Assembly: GCF_001320245.1 (NCBI RefSeq)
Contig: NZ_BCBA01000013.1
Span: forward strand, 124,001 to 188,000
DNA: 64,000 bases
Direction of reading: 5' to 3'
Source: Pseudomonas sp. NBRC 111124
GTDB taxonomy: Bacteria > Pseudomonadota > Gammaproteobacteria > Pseudomonadales > Pseudomonadaceae
Below the pieces are notes generated by a model. It was not told where the DNA came from. It saw nothing but the letters and a program-made list of their open reading frames with translations, and made no database searches. Positions 42,940 through 54,180 of this stretch are shown one piece after another; position 1 is the stretch's first letter, and each line of letters starts with the position of its first letter. The translations under genes were made by a program, and so were the position numbers.

Positions 42940-43010
42940 GCTAGCGATTCCTTCGATGATGGCGAATGCAACTCTTCAAGGTTTAGCAGCCCGCGGCTGG
43001 TCTATCAAGG

Positions 43011-43463
43011 TTACGGGTGGCCCTGCCTGGGCAAGCGCTGCGACAGCTCGTCCAGCAAACGCTGTTCGCGCTTGTCTTCGGCGCGGCGCGCCTCGTCCAT
43101 GTAGCGCTGCACCAGCTTGCGAAGCCCTTCCACCCGGGCGTAGGCCTGCTGCCAGGTGCCACGGGCATTCTTCAGGTTGTTCTCATGCCAGACCAGGCTC
43201 TGCCGCTGCTGGGTCATGGCTGTCTCAAGCTGCGTCAGGAAGCGCTGATAGTTGAGCAGCCAGCTGCCATTCACCCCCTGCCCGCCACGATTGATCCACT
43301 GCGCCTGATACCCCTCGCGGAACGATTCCAGCTCGGCCAGCTTCGCCTGGGCCTGCAGCACCTGCTGCTGGAACTGCCCCACCCGCTGGGCGGCCTTGCG
43401 TTCGGCCTCTTCGGCCATGTTGACCACAGGGACCAGGCGGGCAGCGCGACTGGGCAGGCTCAT
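43011..43463 (-). CDS. fliJ: Flagellar export chaperone FliJ
   Basis: A 150-residue almost wholly helical coiled-coil protein (AEEAERKAAQRVGQFQQQVLQAQAKLAELESFREGYQAQW...) ending in a basic tail. FliJ inserts into the FliI ring and couples export ATPase activity to the gate. It starts six bases after the fliI stop and ends the fliEFGHIJ unit; a 71-base gap follows before hsbA. Confidence 0.93.
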   Translation of the reverse strand: MSLPSRAARLVPVVNMAEEAERKAAQRVGQFQQQVLQAQAKLAELESFREGYQAQWINRGGQGVNGSWLLNYQRFLTQLETAMTQQRQSLVWHENNLKNARGTWQQAYARVEGLRKLVQRYMDEARRAEDKREQRLLDELSQRLPRQGHP

Positions 43464-43469
43464 GCGTTA

Positions 43470-44828
43470 TCAGCCCTTAGCCGGCGGCGTAAAGATCGCC
43501 CCCAGCTCGTCACGGCTCTGGCCCATGCCGACATTCTCGTCCAGGCCCTGGCGCAGGAAGTCCACCAGCCGCGGCTGCAAGGCAATCGCCAGGTCGGTTT
43601 CCGGGTCGCCGCCAGCCACATAGGCACCGACGCTGATCAGGTCGCGACTCTGCGACAGGCGCGACCACAGTTGCTTGAATTTCTGGGCCTGGCGCAAGTG
43701 GTCGGCATCCACCACCTGCGGCATGACCCGGCTGATAGAGGCTTCGATGTCGATGGCCGGATAATGGCCCTCCTCGGCCAGGCGCCGCGACAGCACGAAG
43801 TGGCCGTCGAGCACACCCCGCGCCGAGTCGGCGATCGGGTCCTGCTGGTCGTCACCCTCGGACAGCACGGTGTAGAACGCGGTGATCGAGCCGCCACCGG
43901 CCTCGCCGTTACCGGCGCGCTCCACCAGTTTGGGCAGCTTGGCGAACACCGATGGCGGATAGCCGCGGGTGGCCGGCGGTTCGCCGATGGCCAGGGCAAT
44001 TTCGCGCTGCGCCTGGGCGAAACGGGTCAGCGAGTCCATCAACAGCAGGACGTTCTTGCCCTTGTCGCGGAAGTACTCGGCAATGCGCGTGCAGTACATG
44101 GCTGCGCGCAAGCGCATCAGCGGCGCATCGTCAGCAGGCGATGCCACCACCACCGAACGCTTGAGCCCCTCCTCGCCGAGGATGTGCTCGATGAACTCCT
44201 TGACTTCACGGCCCCGCTCACCGATCAGGCCGACCACGATGATGTCTGCTTCGGTGAAGCGGGTCATCATGCCCAGCAGCACCGACTTACCCACACCGGT
44301 ACCGGCAAACAGGCCCAGGCGCTGGCCTCGGCCGACAGTAAGCAGGCCGTTGATGCTGCGAATGCCGACGTCCAGCGGCTTGCTGATCGGATCCCGGTTG
44401 AGCGGGTTGATCACAGGGCCATCCATCGGCACCCAGTCCTCGGCACGCATGCCGCCCTTGCCGTCGAGGGCGCGTCCGGCACCGTCGAGCACCCGGCCGA
44501 GCATGCTCATGCCCATGGGCAGGCGGCCACTGTCGTCCAGCGGCACGACGCGCGCACCTGGCGCGATACCGGCAATGCTACCCACCGGCATCAGGAACAC
44601 CTTGTTGCCGGCAAAGCCCATCACCTCGGCCTCGACCTGCACCGGGTGGTAGCTGTCGTCATTGATCACCAGGCAACGCCCACCTACCGCTGCGCGCAGG
44701 CCTTCGGCTTCGAGGGTGAGGCCGACCATGCGTAGCAGGCGGCCTTCGACCACCGGTTGTACCGGCAGCTCGATCGCCTCGGCGTAGCCGCCCAGGCGCT
44801 TGCCGAAACTGGTGCGATCAAGGCGCAT
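43470..44828 (-). CDS. fliI: Flagellum-specific ATPase FliI
   Basis: A 452-residue ATPase of the export apparatus, related to F1-beta. Walker A is [38 protein letters not shown] and [21 protein letters not shown] give the catalytic glutamate and Walker B regions. The start [12 protein letters not shown] at 44828 overlaps fliH by 11 bases; the open frame continuing to 45023 is fliH read out of frame. Confidence 0.97.
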   Translation of the reverse strand: MRLDRTSFGKRLGGYAEAIELPVQPVVEGRLLRMVGLTLEAEGLRAAVGGRCLVINDDSYHPVQVEAEVMGFAGNKVFLMPVGSIAGIAPGARVVPLDDSGRLPMGMSMLGRVLDGAGRALDGKGGMRAEDWVPMDGPVINPLNRDPISKPLDVGIRSINGLLTVGRGQRLGLFAGTGVGKSVLLGMMTRFTEADIIVVGLIGERGREVKEFIEHILGEEGLKRSVVVASPADDAPLMRLRAAMYCTRIAEYFRDKGKNVLLLMDSLTRFAQAQREIALAIGEPPATRGYPPSVFAKLPKLVERAGNGEAGGGSITAFYTVLSEGDDQQDPIADSARGVLDGHFVLSRRLAEEGHYPAIDIEASISRVMPQVVDADHLRQAQKFKQLWSRLSQSRDLISVGAYVAGGDPETDLAIALQPRLVDFLRQGLDENVGMGQSRDELGAIFTPPAKG

Positions 44829-45582
44829 CGCTGGCGTCCAGTTCGACCGACAGGTCCGCTGCCGCCGGGTGCAGGGCCTGGTCGTGCAGCTGGTCGAACA
44901 ACTGCGCCACGGCCTTCTCGATGCGGGTTTCCATGGTCGCGTCGATGCGACTGTGCAGGGTCTCGATCCGGCAGCCGCCTGGCAGCAGGGCTTCGTCTTC
45001 GAGCAGCTTCCAGTGCTCCTCATGGCGTTCGCGCAAGGCCTTGGCCAGTTCGAAGTCCTGCGGATTGAGGTGGATGCGGATGTTGTCGGCGCCCATCGGC
45101 AACAGCTTCAGGGCCTCGCGCAGTACCTGGGTAATCTGGCTGGAGTCGCTGCGCAATTCACGGCCGATGACCTGGCGCGCCATATGCGCCACCAGGTGCA
45201 CCACGCTGCGTTCGATCTGCGAGTCCTGCTCGGCGATCGGTTCCAGTAGATGCCCCATCAGCTGCTCCAGGCTGGCCAGCTTGGCCGCAAGCGCTTCCTC
45301 GGCCTCCTGACGCACCTTCAGCTGCGTGCTGTGGAAACCCTCGCGCTCGCCAGTGGCAAAGCCTTCGTTGTAGGCCTCCTGGCGGATCGCCTCGAGCTCT
45401 TCGAGCGTCAGTGGCTGGACTTCTTCCAGCGGCACTTCCTCGACTTCTTCCTCGACGACTGGCGGTTCCGGCTCGGGCTCAGGCTCCGGTTCCGGGTCAA
45501 AGCTGGGCAGCGTCCAGACATCGACGCCCTCGAGGTCGCGGGCGCGGATCAGGTCGCTGGGATGGGATTCTTTGGTGGGCAT
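44818..45582 (-). CDS. fliH: Flagellar assembly protein FliH
   Basis: A 254-residue stator-like regulator of FliI. The N-terminal third contains a run of proline-glutamate repeats ([11 protein letters not shown]) and glutamate-rich helices; the C-terminal V-ATPase E-like domain includes [32 protein letters not shown] and [17 protein letters not shown]. Its order fliG-fliH-fliI is canonical. Confidence 0.94.
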   Translation of the reverse strand: MPTKESHPSDLIRARDLEGVDVWTLPSFDPEPEPEPEPEPPVVEEEVEEVPLEEVQPLTLEELEAIRQEAYNEGFATGEREGFHSTQLKVRQEAEEALAAKLASLEQLMGHLLEPIAEQDSQIERSVVHLVAHMARQVIGRELRSDSSQITQVLREALKLLPMGADNIRIHLNPQDFELAKALRERHEEHWKLLEDEALLPGGCRIETLHSRIDATMETRIEKAVAQLFDQLHDQALHPAAADLSVELDASDAP

Positions 45583-45636
45583 GTTCTCAAGTACTCAAAA
45601 CCAACAAGGCCCCTGTGTCTCGCAAGGGCCTGTGGA

Positions 45637-46656
45637 TCAGATCATTTCCTCGGCACCTTTGCCGCCGAGCACGATCTCGCCGGCCTCGGCCATGCGGCGG
45701 GCGATGGTGAGGATTTCCTTCTGCGCCGTTTCCACGTCGCTGACACGCACCGGGCCCTTGGCCTCGAGGTCGTCGCGCAGCAACTCGGAGGCACGCTTGG
45801 ACATGTTCTTGAAGATCTTGTCCTTGACCCGCTCGTCGGCGCCCTTGAGCGACACCACCAGCACGTCGGACGACACTTCGCGCAACAGCGCCTGAATACC
45901 GCGATCGTCGACGTCGGCCAGGTTGTTGAAGACGAACATCAGGTCTTCGATCTGCTCCGACAGGTCGCTGTCGATCTCGCGGATCGCATCCATCAACGCA
46001 CCTTCCACGGAGCTGTCGAGGAAGTTCATGATGTCCGCAGCGCGCTTGATGCCGCCCAGGGTGGTGCGCGCAGCATTGGAGTTGCCCGAGAACTGCTTCT
46101 CGAGGATCTGGTTCAGCTCCTTGAGCGCCGCCGGCTGCACAGTATTGAGCGACGAGACGCGCAGGACGATGTCCAGGCGCACCTTGTGGTCGAAGTTGCT
46201 CAAGACCTCGCCGGCCTGATCGGGGTCGAGGTAGGCAACCACGATGGCCTGGATCTGCGGGTGCTCGTAGCGGATCACATCGGCCACGGCGCGCGGCTCC
46301 ATCCACTTGAGGCTGTCCAAACCGCTGGTGTTGCCACCGAGCAGGATGCGGTCGACCAGGCCATTGGCCTTGTCCTCGCCCAGGGCCTGGTTGAGCATCT
46401 TGCGGATGTAGGCGTCGGAGCCCACGCCCAGGCTGGTCTGGTCGCCGACGATCTCGACGAACTCGCTCATCACCTGCTCGACCTGATCGCGGTGCACGGT
46501 GCCCATCTGCGCCATGGCCACACCGACCCGCTGCACTTCTTTCGGGCCCATGTGCCGCAGCACTTGTGCAGCATCGGTTTCACCAAGCGACAGCAGCAGG
46601 ATCGCGGCCTTGTCGACACGGCTCAGCTTGGCGGTAATGGCTCGATTGTCACTCAT
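45637..46656 (-). CDS. fliG: Flagellar motor switch protein FliG
   Basis: A 339-residue C-ring torque protein. The N-terminal domain (KLSRVDKAAILLLSLGETDAAQVLRHMGPKEVQRV) binds FliF. The middle domain holds the EHPQIQAIVVAYLDPDQAGEVLSNF motif. The C-terminal torque helix is in VLVVSLKGADERVKDKIFKNMSKRASELLRDDLEAKGPVRVSDVE. It overlaps fliF by eight bases. Confidence 0.97.
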   Translation of the reverse strand: MSDNRAITAKLSRVDKAAILLLSLGETDAAQVLRHMGPKEVQRVGVAMAQMGTVHRDQVEQVMSEFVEIVGDQTSLGVGSDAYIRKMLNQALGEDKANGLVDRILLGGNTSGLDSLKWMEPRAVADVIRYEHPQIQAIVVAYLDPDQAGEVLSNFDHKVRLDIVLRVSSLNTVQPAALKELNQILEKQFSGNSNAARTTLGGIKRAADIMNFLDSSVEGALMDAIREIDSDLSEQIEDLMFVFNNLADVDDRGIQALLREVSSDVLVVSLKGADERVKDKIFKNMSKRASELLRDDLEAKGPVRVSDVETAQKEILTIARRMAEAGEIVLGGKGAEEMI

Positions 46657-48424
46657 CGGCGTTGATCCACTCTTTGACGACCTGGGCTACGCGGCCCGGG
46701 TCTTCGGCCACCAGGCCTTTGATTGCGTTGAGCTGTGCTTCGTAACCCTCGGTAGGGCTCGGCAACAGAATGCTTGACGGGCCACCGAGGCTGACACGGT
46801 CGTTGGCCAGTTCGCCATCCAGACCGATCATCCCGCCCAGTTCCATGTCGCCATCTGCAGCAGCCTGCTTGCCGCCACCGGTAATGTTGTTGAGCACCGG
46901 GCGCAGCACGCCGAACACCAGCACCAGGATGAACAGCACGCCCAGCACCTGCTTGACGATGTCCCAGAACCACGGCTGCTGGTAGAACGCGATATCGGCG
47001 ATCTCTTCGCCACGGTCGGCGGCGAACGGCACGTTGATCACCGTCACGCTGTCGCCACGGCTGGCGTCGAAGCCCACCGCGTCCTGCACCAGGCGTGTGA
47101 AGCGCGCCAAGTCTTCGGCACCCCATGGGGCACGGGTGGTTTCGCCACTGGCATCGACCTTGACCTGGTCGTCGACCACCACCGCCACCGACAGGCGGGT
47201 CAGGCGACCCTGCTGCTGGCGGGTATGGCTGATCGAACGGTCCAGCTCGAAGTTCTTGGTGGTCTGCTCACGCTTGTCCGACGGGTACGGTGCCAGCATC
47301 GGCTGGCCAGTGGCCGGGTCCATGATCTGCTGGCCGTTGGCATCCACCAGCGGTTGGCCAGGCTGGATGGCCGCCGCCGGGCCGGCGGCACCGCCGGTGG
47401 TTTGCGGCGCCGACGCCGGGCCTGGCGGTTGGTTGCTCAGCGCGCCTGGTACGCCCTGCGGGCCCTGGCTGCTGGCACGTTGTTCATTGACCGCCTGCTC
47501 GCTGCGCAGTGCCGGCTGGTCCGGGTTGAACTGTTCGGAGGTCGACTCGACCGCGCTGAAGTCCAGGTCAGCAGACACCTCTGCCTTGTAGCGGTCATTG
47601 CCCAGCACCGGCTGCAGGATGTTGTGCACACGCTGGGTGAGCATGCCTTCCATGCGGCGGCTGTAGTCGAACTGCTTGCCGGCCATGGTCAGTGCGGTGT
47701 CCTGCAACTGCTCGGAGAGCAGGTTGCCACGCTGGTCGACCACGGTGACCTGCGACTTGTCCAGTTCGGGCACACTGGTCGCGACCAGGTTGACGATGGC
47801 CATGACCTGACCCGCCTCCAGCGAACGACCCGGGTACAGTTCCACCAACACCGAGGCGCTTGGCTTGCGCTCGTCACGCACGAATACCGAGCTTTTCGGG
47901 ATCGCCAGGTGCACGCGTGCGGCCTTGACGTTGTTCAGGCTGGACACGGTACGCGCCAACTCACCTTCCAGGCTGCGGCGATAACGGGTGGCTTCCATGA
48001 ACTGGCTGGTACCCAGCCCTTGCTCCTTGTCGAGCAGTTCGAAGCCGACATTGCCATCACTCGGCGCCACGCCAGCAGCTGCCAGTTTCAGGCGCGCACG
48101 GGAGAGGTCGTCGGCCTTGACCAGCAGAGCACCGGAGTTGGGCTCGACATGATAGGGAATGTCTGCGGAGGCCAGGGTATCCATGACCTGCTTGGTGTCC
48201 ATGCCGGCCAGGCTGCCGTACAGCGGCCGGTAATCCGGCTGCTGTGACCACAGCACCACGGCGAAGCCGATCGCCACGCTCGCCGCCAACCCGACCAGCA
48301 GGCCGACCTGACGCAGCATGGGCATCTGCGAGATGTTCTCCAGGAACGCCAGATTCAACCGCGCTGGCTTGGAACCTGGCGCACCGCTCTTGGCGGGGGC
48401 GTTATCGACGACTGCTTCAGCCAT
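46649..48424 (-). CDS. fliF: Flagellar MS-ring protein FliF
   Basis: A 591-residue MS-ring subunit with two membrane helices (LVGLAASVAIGFAVVLWS near residue 45 and WFWDIVKQVLGVLFILVLVFGVL near 470). Ring-building motifs lie between (RPLYGSLAGMDTKQVMDTL; FMEATRYRRSLEGELARTVSSLNNVKAARVHLAIPKSSVFVRDE). A proline/glycine-rich insert is at about 335-385. The C-terminus (LNAIKGLVAEDPGRVAQVVKEWI) binds FliG. Confidence 0.97.
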   Translation of the reverse strand: MAEAVVDNAPAKSGAPGSKPARLNLAFLENISQMPMLRQVGLLVGLAASVAIGFAVVLWSQQPDYRPLYGSLAGMDTKQVMDTLASADIPYHVEPNSGALLVKADDLSRARLKLAAAGVAPSDGNVGFELLDKEQGLGTSQFMEATRYRRSLEGELARTVSSLNNVKAARVHLAIPKSSVFVRDERKPSASVLVELYPGRSLEAGQVMAIVNLVATSVPELDKSQVTVVDQRGNLLSEQLQDTALTMAGKQFDYSRRMEGMLTQRVHNILQPVLGNDRYKAEVSADLDFSAVESTSEQFNPDQPALRSEQAVNEQRASSQGPQGVPGALSNQPPGPASAPQTTGGAAGPAAAIQPGQPLVDANGQQIMDPATGQPMLAPYPSDKREQTTKNFELDRSISHTRQQQGRLTRLSVAVVVDDQVKVDASGETTRAPWGAEDLARFTRLVQDAVGFDASRGDSVTVINVPFAADRGEEIADIAFYQQPWFWDIVKQVLGVLFILVLVFGVLRPVLNNITGGGKQAAADGDMELGGMIGLDGELANDRVSLGGPSSILLPSPTEGYEAQLNAIKGLVAEDPGRVAQVVKEWINADE

Positions 48425-48439
48425 GACTTACTTCCGTCC

Positions 48440-48772
48440 TCAAACCGGCATCTGCATGATGTCCTGGTACGCCTGGACCAGCTTGTTGCGTACCTGGGTC
48501 AACGCCTGCATGGACACGCTGGCTTTCTGCGAGGCAATCATCACGTCGGTCAGGTCGACGCCGCTCTTGCCGATCTCGAAGGCATTGGCCAGCTGGGTGG
48601 ACGCCTGCTGGGTCTCGTTGACCTTGCCGATGGCCTGGCCGAGCATGTCGGCAAAGGTGCTTTGGCCAGGCGCCAGCTCAGGGGCGACGGTGGCTTTGGG
48701 CAACGACATGGCATCGGCCTGCATGGCCCGCATGTCCAACATTAGACGATTGAATTCAACACCTTGGCTCAT
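48440..48772 (-). CDS. fliE: Flagellar hook-basal body protein FliE
   Basis: A 110-residue adaptor between MS-ring and rod. The N-terminus is [21 protein letters not shown]; the conserved C-terminal region reads [46 protein letters not shown]. The start at 48772 follows a purine-rich GGAGAGAGAAGG tract; the frame to 48808 is leader sequence. It is first gene of fliEFGHIJ. Confidence 0.96.
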   Translation of the reverse strand: MSQGVEFNRLMLDMRAMQADAMSLPKATVAPELAPGQSTFADMLGQAIGKVNETQQASTQLANAFEIGKSGVDLTDVMIASQKASVSMQALTQVRNKLVQAYQDIMQMPV

Positions 48773-48790
48773 GACCTTCTCTCTCCGGCG

Positions 48791-48817
48791 GCCGCATTTT
48801 TTTGACACTCATGCGGC
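48791..48817 (-). other. Hairpin at the 5' end of the fliE mRNA
   Basis: GCCGCAT and ATGCGGC pair (48791-48797 with 48811-48817) around a 13-base loop. With transcription expected to start near 48822, the hairpin would occupy roughly nucleotides 6-32 of the message, ending 18 bases before the start codon. Its role is unknown. Confidence 0.45.
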
Positions 48818-48832
48818 GGATACCCCTGAACT

Positions 48833-48848
48833 AGCAACACGTGTGCCA
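48833..48848 (-). promoter_or_regulatory. Sigma-54 promoter of fliEFGHIJ
   Basis: Minus-strand TGGCAC-ACGTG-TTGCT is a full consensus -24/-12 element. It lies between fleR and fliE. In Pseudomonas the fliE operon is activated by FleQ with sigma-54. Confidence 0.9.
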
Positions 48849-48878
48849 GCCCGCACTGCAGACATATAAATGAATGCC

Positions 48879-50254
<1,376 letters not shown>

Positions 50255-50255
<1 letters not shown>

Positions 50256-51472
50256 CACACGACCTCCGTTGCCTGCCCGTCGATCAACGGCAACTCAACT
50301 TTTACACAGGTGCCACGCCCGACCTTCGAGCGCAGCTGCAGCTTGCCCTGGTGCGCACGCACCACAGCCTTGACCACCGCCAGCCCAAGCCCGGTTCCAG
50401 TGGCTTTGGTAGTCACGAACGGTTCGCCCAGACGCCCCAGCAATTCGGCATCGATGCCACTGCCCGCATCGCTGATATTCAGGTGCAAGGTACGTTCACG
50501 GCGGAACAGGTGCACCTTCAGCCGCGCCGGGCTGTCACTGGCCTGCAAGGCGTTCTCGACCACGTTGAGCAAGGCGCCGACCAGGGTGTCGCGATTGCAC
50601 AGCAACTCGCCCAGATGACTGTCGCACTGCCAGCGCACAGCATGCCCTTGCACGTGGGGCTGAGCCGCTTGCTGCAGCGCCTGGAACAGCGCCTTGGGGG
50701 TCAAACGATCACCCAGCGGCAGTTCACCACGGGCAAACACCAGCATGTCACGCACCTGGTGCTCCAGCTCATGCAGGCGCTCTTTGAGGCTGCCGGCGAA
50801 GCGCTGGCGGGTTTCTGGCGCGAGCTCACGCTCGCCATCAGCCAGGTGACTGGCATAGAGCATGGCCGCCGACAGCGGCGTACGGATCTGGTGCGCCAGC
50901 GAGGTGACCATGCGCCCGAGCGAAGACAAGCGCTCGTGCCGGGCCAGCTGGTCTTGCAGACGGCGGGTTTCAGTCAGGTCGTTGAGCAGCACCAGCTGGC
51001 CGGGCTCGGCATCCAGCGAGCGGGTGGCGATGGACAGGCGACGGCCGTCGCGTAATGAGACCTCATGGCCGTCGTCCTTGCGCGGGGCGAAGCTGCGCGC
51101 GATCACCTGGCGCCATAGCTGACCAACCACAGGCTCGCCGAGCAATTCACAGGCGGCCGGGTTGGCTTCACGCACCAGGCCCTGGTCGTCGATCACAATC
51201 ACCCCGCCTGGCAGCAGGTCGAGCAGGTTCTGCAGGCGGTTGGCCAGGCGCTCCTTTTCGTTCAGCTCGGCCATGCGCTGCGCGCCGACCACCGCCAGCT
51301 CGCCTTTGAGCTCGCTGACACGGGCTTCGAGCATGCTGTAGGACTGGTTGAGCTGGGAGGACACCTGATTGAACAGGGCGAATGCCTGCTCCAGCCCCTG
51401 TCGACTCTCCTGTTCGACCGGGGTACGCCCCTGCGGATCAGGGACTCGGGAAAAGTGGGCGGCCTGGGGCAT
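50255..51472 (-). CDS. fleS: Sensor histidine kinase FleS
   Basis: A 405-residue cytoplasmic kinase for FleR; no membrane segments are visible. A coiled-coil region (about 30-90) leads into a PAS domain (LLDLLPGGVIVIDDQGLVREANPAACELLG). The phosphorylated histidine is in VTSLAHQIRTPLSAAMLYAS. ATP-binding boxes are NVVENALQAS, DAGSGIDAELL and TGTGLGLAVVKAVV. The start at 51472 has GAGAG upstream; an ATG at 51487 is also in frame. Confidence 0.96.
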
Positions 51473-51525
51473 CGTGCTCTCTCGCATGGCTGACCGTCAT
51501 AAAAACGGTGTGGTGCCAGCGGTGT

Positions 51526-51541
51526 AGCAATAGCCGTGCCG
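51526..51541 (-). promoter_or_regulatory. Sigma-54 promoter of fleSR
   Basis: Minus-strand CGGCAC-GGCTA-TTGCT, with GG and GC ten bases apart; only the first base differs from the TGGCAC consensus. The predicted start near 51515 gives a 40-base leader to fleS. fleSR is a known FleQ and sigma-54 target. Confidence 0.78.
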
Positions 51542-51569
51542 GGGAAGGGGATTTGCGTCTACAGGCCAG

Positions 51570-51660
51570 GCCTCTTCGCGGGCAAGCCCGCTCCCACAGG
51601 GACTCCACAATGTTCGCCTTTGTGGTGATCCTGTGGGAGCAGGCTTGCCCGCGAAGAGGC
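51570..51660. repeat. Inverted pair of REP elements between fleQ and fleS
   Basis: Two 30-base arms, 51570-51599 and 51631-51660, are reverse complements with a single mismatch. Each contains the putida-group REP core (GCCTCTTCGCGGGCAAGC). The spacer of 31 bases holds nothing else. The right arm ends 14 bases after the fleQ stop codon, and the pair separates fleQ mRNA from the fleSR promoter. Confidence 0.88.
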
Positions 51661-51674
51661 CGGCACAGGCGCAA

Positions 51675-53150
51675 TCAGTCTTCCACCTGATCCTCGCCGC
51701 CCTGGCGGCTCATGCCGTACTTGCGCATCTTCTCGACCAGGGTGGTCCGGCGGATACGCAAACGTTCAGCCGCGCGAGCAACGATACCGTTGGCATCGTC
51801 CAGCGCCTGCTGGATCAGGCCCTGCTCAAGGCTACCGAGGTAGTCCTTCAGGTCCAGGCCTTCTGGCGGCAACATCGCAGGGTTGCTGAAGTTCGGCGTG
51901 TGGCCGTTGATCGCCACGCGCTCTTCGAGGTCGCTGCGCAGGCTGTCGACCAGCTGCTCGTCCTCGTCATCGATGTAGCGGAACTTCTTCGGCAGCTCCG
52001 ACACTCCGATCACCCCGTACGGGTGCATGATCGCCATGCGCTCGACCAGGTTGGCCAACTCGCGGACGTTGCCCGGCCAGCCGTGGCGGCACAGCGACAT
52101 GATCGCGGCCGAATTGAAGCGGATCGAACCGCGCTTCTCGTGCTCCATGCGCGAGATCAGCTCGTTCATCAGCAGCGGGATGTCTTCCACGCGCTCGCGC
52201 AGTGGCGCCATCTCGATGGGGAACACATTGAGGCGGTAGTACAGGTCTTCGCGGAACGTCCCGTCCTCGATCATGGTTTCGAGGTTCTTGTGGGTCGCGG
52301 CGATGATGCGCACGTCGATGCTCTGGGTCTTGTTGCTGCCCACGCGCTCGAAGGTGCGTTCCTGCAGCACACGCAGCAGCTTGACCTGCATCGGCAGCGG
52401 CATGTCGCCAATTTCGTCGAGGAACAAGGTACCGCCGTTGGCCAGCTCGAAACGCCCGGCACGGCTGGTGATCGCCCCGGTGAACGCGCCCTTTTCATGG
52501 CCGAACAGCTCGCTCTCGAGCAACTCGGCCGGGATCGCCCCGCAGTTGACCGGCACGAACGGCGCTTCGCGGCGCTTGGAATGGTAGTGCAGGTTGCGCG
52601 CAACCACTTCCTTGCCGGTGCCGGACTCGCCGAGGATCAGCACGCTGGCGTCGGTATCGGCCACCTGCTGCATCATCTGCCGCACATGCTGGATGGCACG
52701 GCTGGTGCCGACCAGGCTGCGGAAGAGGTTGGGCTCGCGCTGACGACCGCGCTCGCGGGCCTGGTCGTACATCTCGCGGTAGACCTGGGCACGGTGCAGC
52801 GAATCGAGCAGCTGGCTGTAGCTCGGCGGCATCTCGAGGTTGGACAGCACCCGACGCCTCAGCTCATCCGGGAAGTCCGCAGAAGAAATTTCGCCAATCA
52901 GCAGAACCGGAAGGAACTCATCCCACCCAGCCACTGTCTTAAGCAACCCAAGCACACTGCCTGGGGCATTGACGGTACCGATCAGCACGCAGAGCACTTC
53001 ACGACTCGAAGACAGGTTCCCTACTGCCTGCTGCCAATCCTGGCTGGAGCATGGGAGGTTATCTTCGCCGAGAAAGTTCAGGACCACCGCCAGATCGCGG
53101 CGGCGGGCGCTGTCGTCATCGATCAGGAGAATCTTGGTTTCACGCCACAT
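51675..53150 (-). CDS. fleQ: Flagellar master regulator FleQ
   Basis: A 491-residue sigma-54 enhancer-binding protein that binds c-di-GMP and inversely controls flagella and exopolysaccharide. A degenerate receiver-like domain (about 1-120, [18 protein letters not shown]) precedes the AAA+ domain with Walker [41 protein letters not shown] and the sensor arginines. The C-terminal helix-turn-helix is [23 protein letters not shown]. It does not need sigma-54 itself; a sigma-70-like promoter lies at 53256-53284. Confidence 0.97.
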   Translation of the reverse strand: MWRETKILLIDDDSARRRDLAVVLNFLGEDNLPCSSQDWQQAVGNLSSSREVLCVLIGTVNAPGSVLGLLKTVAGWDEFLPVLLIGEISSADFPDELRRRVLSNLEMPPSYSQLLDSLHRAQVYREMYDQARERGRQREPNLFRSLVGTSRAIQHVRQMMQQVADTDASVLILGESGTGKEVVARNLHYHSKRREAPFVPVNCGAIPAELLESELFGHEKGAFTGAITSRAGRFELANGGTLFLDEIGDMPLPMQVKLLRVLQERTFERVGSNKTQSIDVRIIAATHKNLETMIEDGTFREDLYYRLNVFPIEMAPLRERVEDIPLLMNELISRMEHEKRGSIRFNSAAIMSLCRHGWPGNVRELANLVERMAIMHPYGVIGVSELPKKFRYIDDEDEQLVDSLRSDLEERVAINGHTPNFSNPAMLPPEGLDLKDYLGSLEQGLIQQALDDANGIVARAAERLRIRRTTLVEKMRKYGMSRQGGEDQVED

Positions 53151-53255
53151 GCAATAGCAACTTCCCTAGTCATATCGGCGCCCTTGTCAGGGCATGCTCG
53201 ACATCTCCGACTGAATGGTCAGTGTTCGGACGTCTGAAATTCGAAAACAGCCACT

Positions 53256-53284
53256 AGTAAAGTCAAAAAAAACCATGCAGTCAA
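53256..53284 (-). promoter_or_regulatory. Possible sigma-70 promoter of fleQ
   Basis: Minus-strand TTGACT (53284-53279) and TTTACT (53261-53256) are separated by 17 bases, with an eight-T run in the spacer. This leaves about 100 bases to the fleQ ATG. A second TTGACT overlaps it and has no good -10. The placement in the fliT-fleQ gap fits the known sigma-70 control of fleQ. Confidence 0.5.
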
Positions 53285-53317
53285 ATTAATGGCGCACGCT
53301 TTTCTGTACATCTGTGG

Positions 53318-53614
53318 TCAGCTGAACAGATGGTATACCTTAGCGGCGTTTTTCGCCTGACGGATTTGTGTCATCTCGTCGACTATCGATTGACGCTCGC
53401 CACTTGCAATGTCGATTAATTGCCGATAAACGACCAGTAACTGCTCCAGACTGTCGCGAACATCGGCTTCTTGCCCCTGCGCTTCGCCCAGCACATCGTC
53501 GATGCGCAGGCGGCAATCGAGATCCAGTTCTCCCACTGCATCCCAGTCGCGTTTCTCCAAGGCCGTCAGCAACAGCTGACGCGTCTGTTCGATCCGGGCG
53601 ATTACATCGCTCAT
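53318..53614 (-). CDS. fliT: Flagellar export chaperone FliT (FliD-specific)
   Basis: A 98-residue helical protein (IARIEQTRQLLLTALEKRDWDAVGELDLDCRLRIDDVL) ending VDEMTQIRQAKNAAKVYHLFS. This small helix-bundle form directly after fliS is the Pseudomonas FliT, a chaperone for the cap protein FliD. The start at 53614 has GGAGGG; the longer frame upstream overlaps fliS. Sequence conservation in FliT is low, so identification leans on position. Confidence 0.85.
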   Translation of the reverse strand: MSDVIARIEQTRQLLLTALEKRDWDAVGELDLDCRLRIDDVLGEAQGQEADVRDSLEQLLVVYRQLIDIASGERQSIVDEMTQIRQAKNAAKVYHLFS

Positions 53615-53631
53615 GACACCCTCCTCTTGGC

Positions 53632-54027
53632 TCAGGAAGCCGACGTTTGGTCGCCGATGGCGTCCCAACCTTCCTTGACGGTAATCAGCAGGCGCGCAAC
53701 TTCGTCAATGATCGCCGGGTCGCTCTTTGCGTTGGCCTCGATCAGGCGGCGGCTCATGTAGGTGTACAGGCTGTCCAGCTCGGCCAGGCTGTCAGCGTGG
53801 TTTTCCAGGTCCAGGCCTTCGCGCAGGCCACCGATGATGTCGATGGCCTTGCCGATCAAAATACCCTTCTGGGCGACATCGTTGCGCGCGATGGCACCTT
53901 TGGCCTGGGCCATGCGATCGAGTCCGCCTTGCATGAGCATCTGTACCAGGCGGTGCGGGCTGGCTTCGGATGTCTGGGCCACGCCGTTGACTTTCTGGTA
54001 TTGCCGAAGGGCCAACATCGGGTTCAT
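53632..54027 (-). CDS. fliS: Flagellin export chaperone FliS
   Basis: A 131-residue four-helix protein that caps flagellin before export. The conserved N-terminus is LRQYQKVNGVAQTSEASPHRLVQMLMQGGLDRMAQAKGAI, with later GKAIDIIGGLREGLDLE and LYTYMSRRLIEANAKSDP. The start at 54027 has GAGGT upstream. It is preceded by a FliA promoter and, before that, by the fliD terminator. Confidence 0.97.
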   Translation of the reverse strand: MNPMLALRQYQKVNGVAQTSEASPHRLVQMLMQGGLDRMAQAKGAIARNDVAQKGILIGKAIDIIGGLREGLDLENHADSLAELDSLYTYMSRRLIEANAKSDPAIIDEVARLLITVKEGWDAIGDQTSAS

Positions 54028-54069
54028 GGATCTACCTCGTTGCAGCGAAAAAGGTTGCTTGTACCCTGT

Positions 54070-54096
54070 GTATCGCCGAGACGTCAAAAAACTTTA
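54070..54096 (-). promoter_or_regulatory. FliA (sigma-28) promoter of fliST
   Basis: Minus-strand TAAAGTTT, eleven bases, GGCGATAC. The -35 is a full match to TAAAGTTT and the -10 is close to GCCGATAA. It sits 12 bases downstream of the terminator after fliD and 43 bases before the fliS ATG. Confidence 0.85.
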
Positions 54097-54108
54097 GCGG
54101 CAAAACGA

Positions 54109-54145
54109 AAAAGCCCGGCGCGTTTGCTCACGCTGCCGGGCTTTT
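54109..54145 (-). terminator. Intrinsic terminator after fliD
   Basis: GCCCGGC and GCCGGGC (54113-54119 with 54135-54141) pair around a 15-base loop, flanked by complementary A and T tracts, so it can act in either direction. It lies 36 bases after the fliD stop. Confidence 0.85.
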
Positions 54146-54180
54146 GTCGCTTTCTTTGCTTCTACGCGCCGCGATGCCTG

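Noticed and set aside
45600..45630. Stem-loop between fliH and fliG as a terminator
   Set aside because: AGGCCC/GGGCCT pairing with a long loop and only TTGTTGG afterwards on the minus strand is too weak, and fliH belongs to the same unit.
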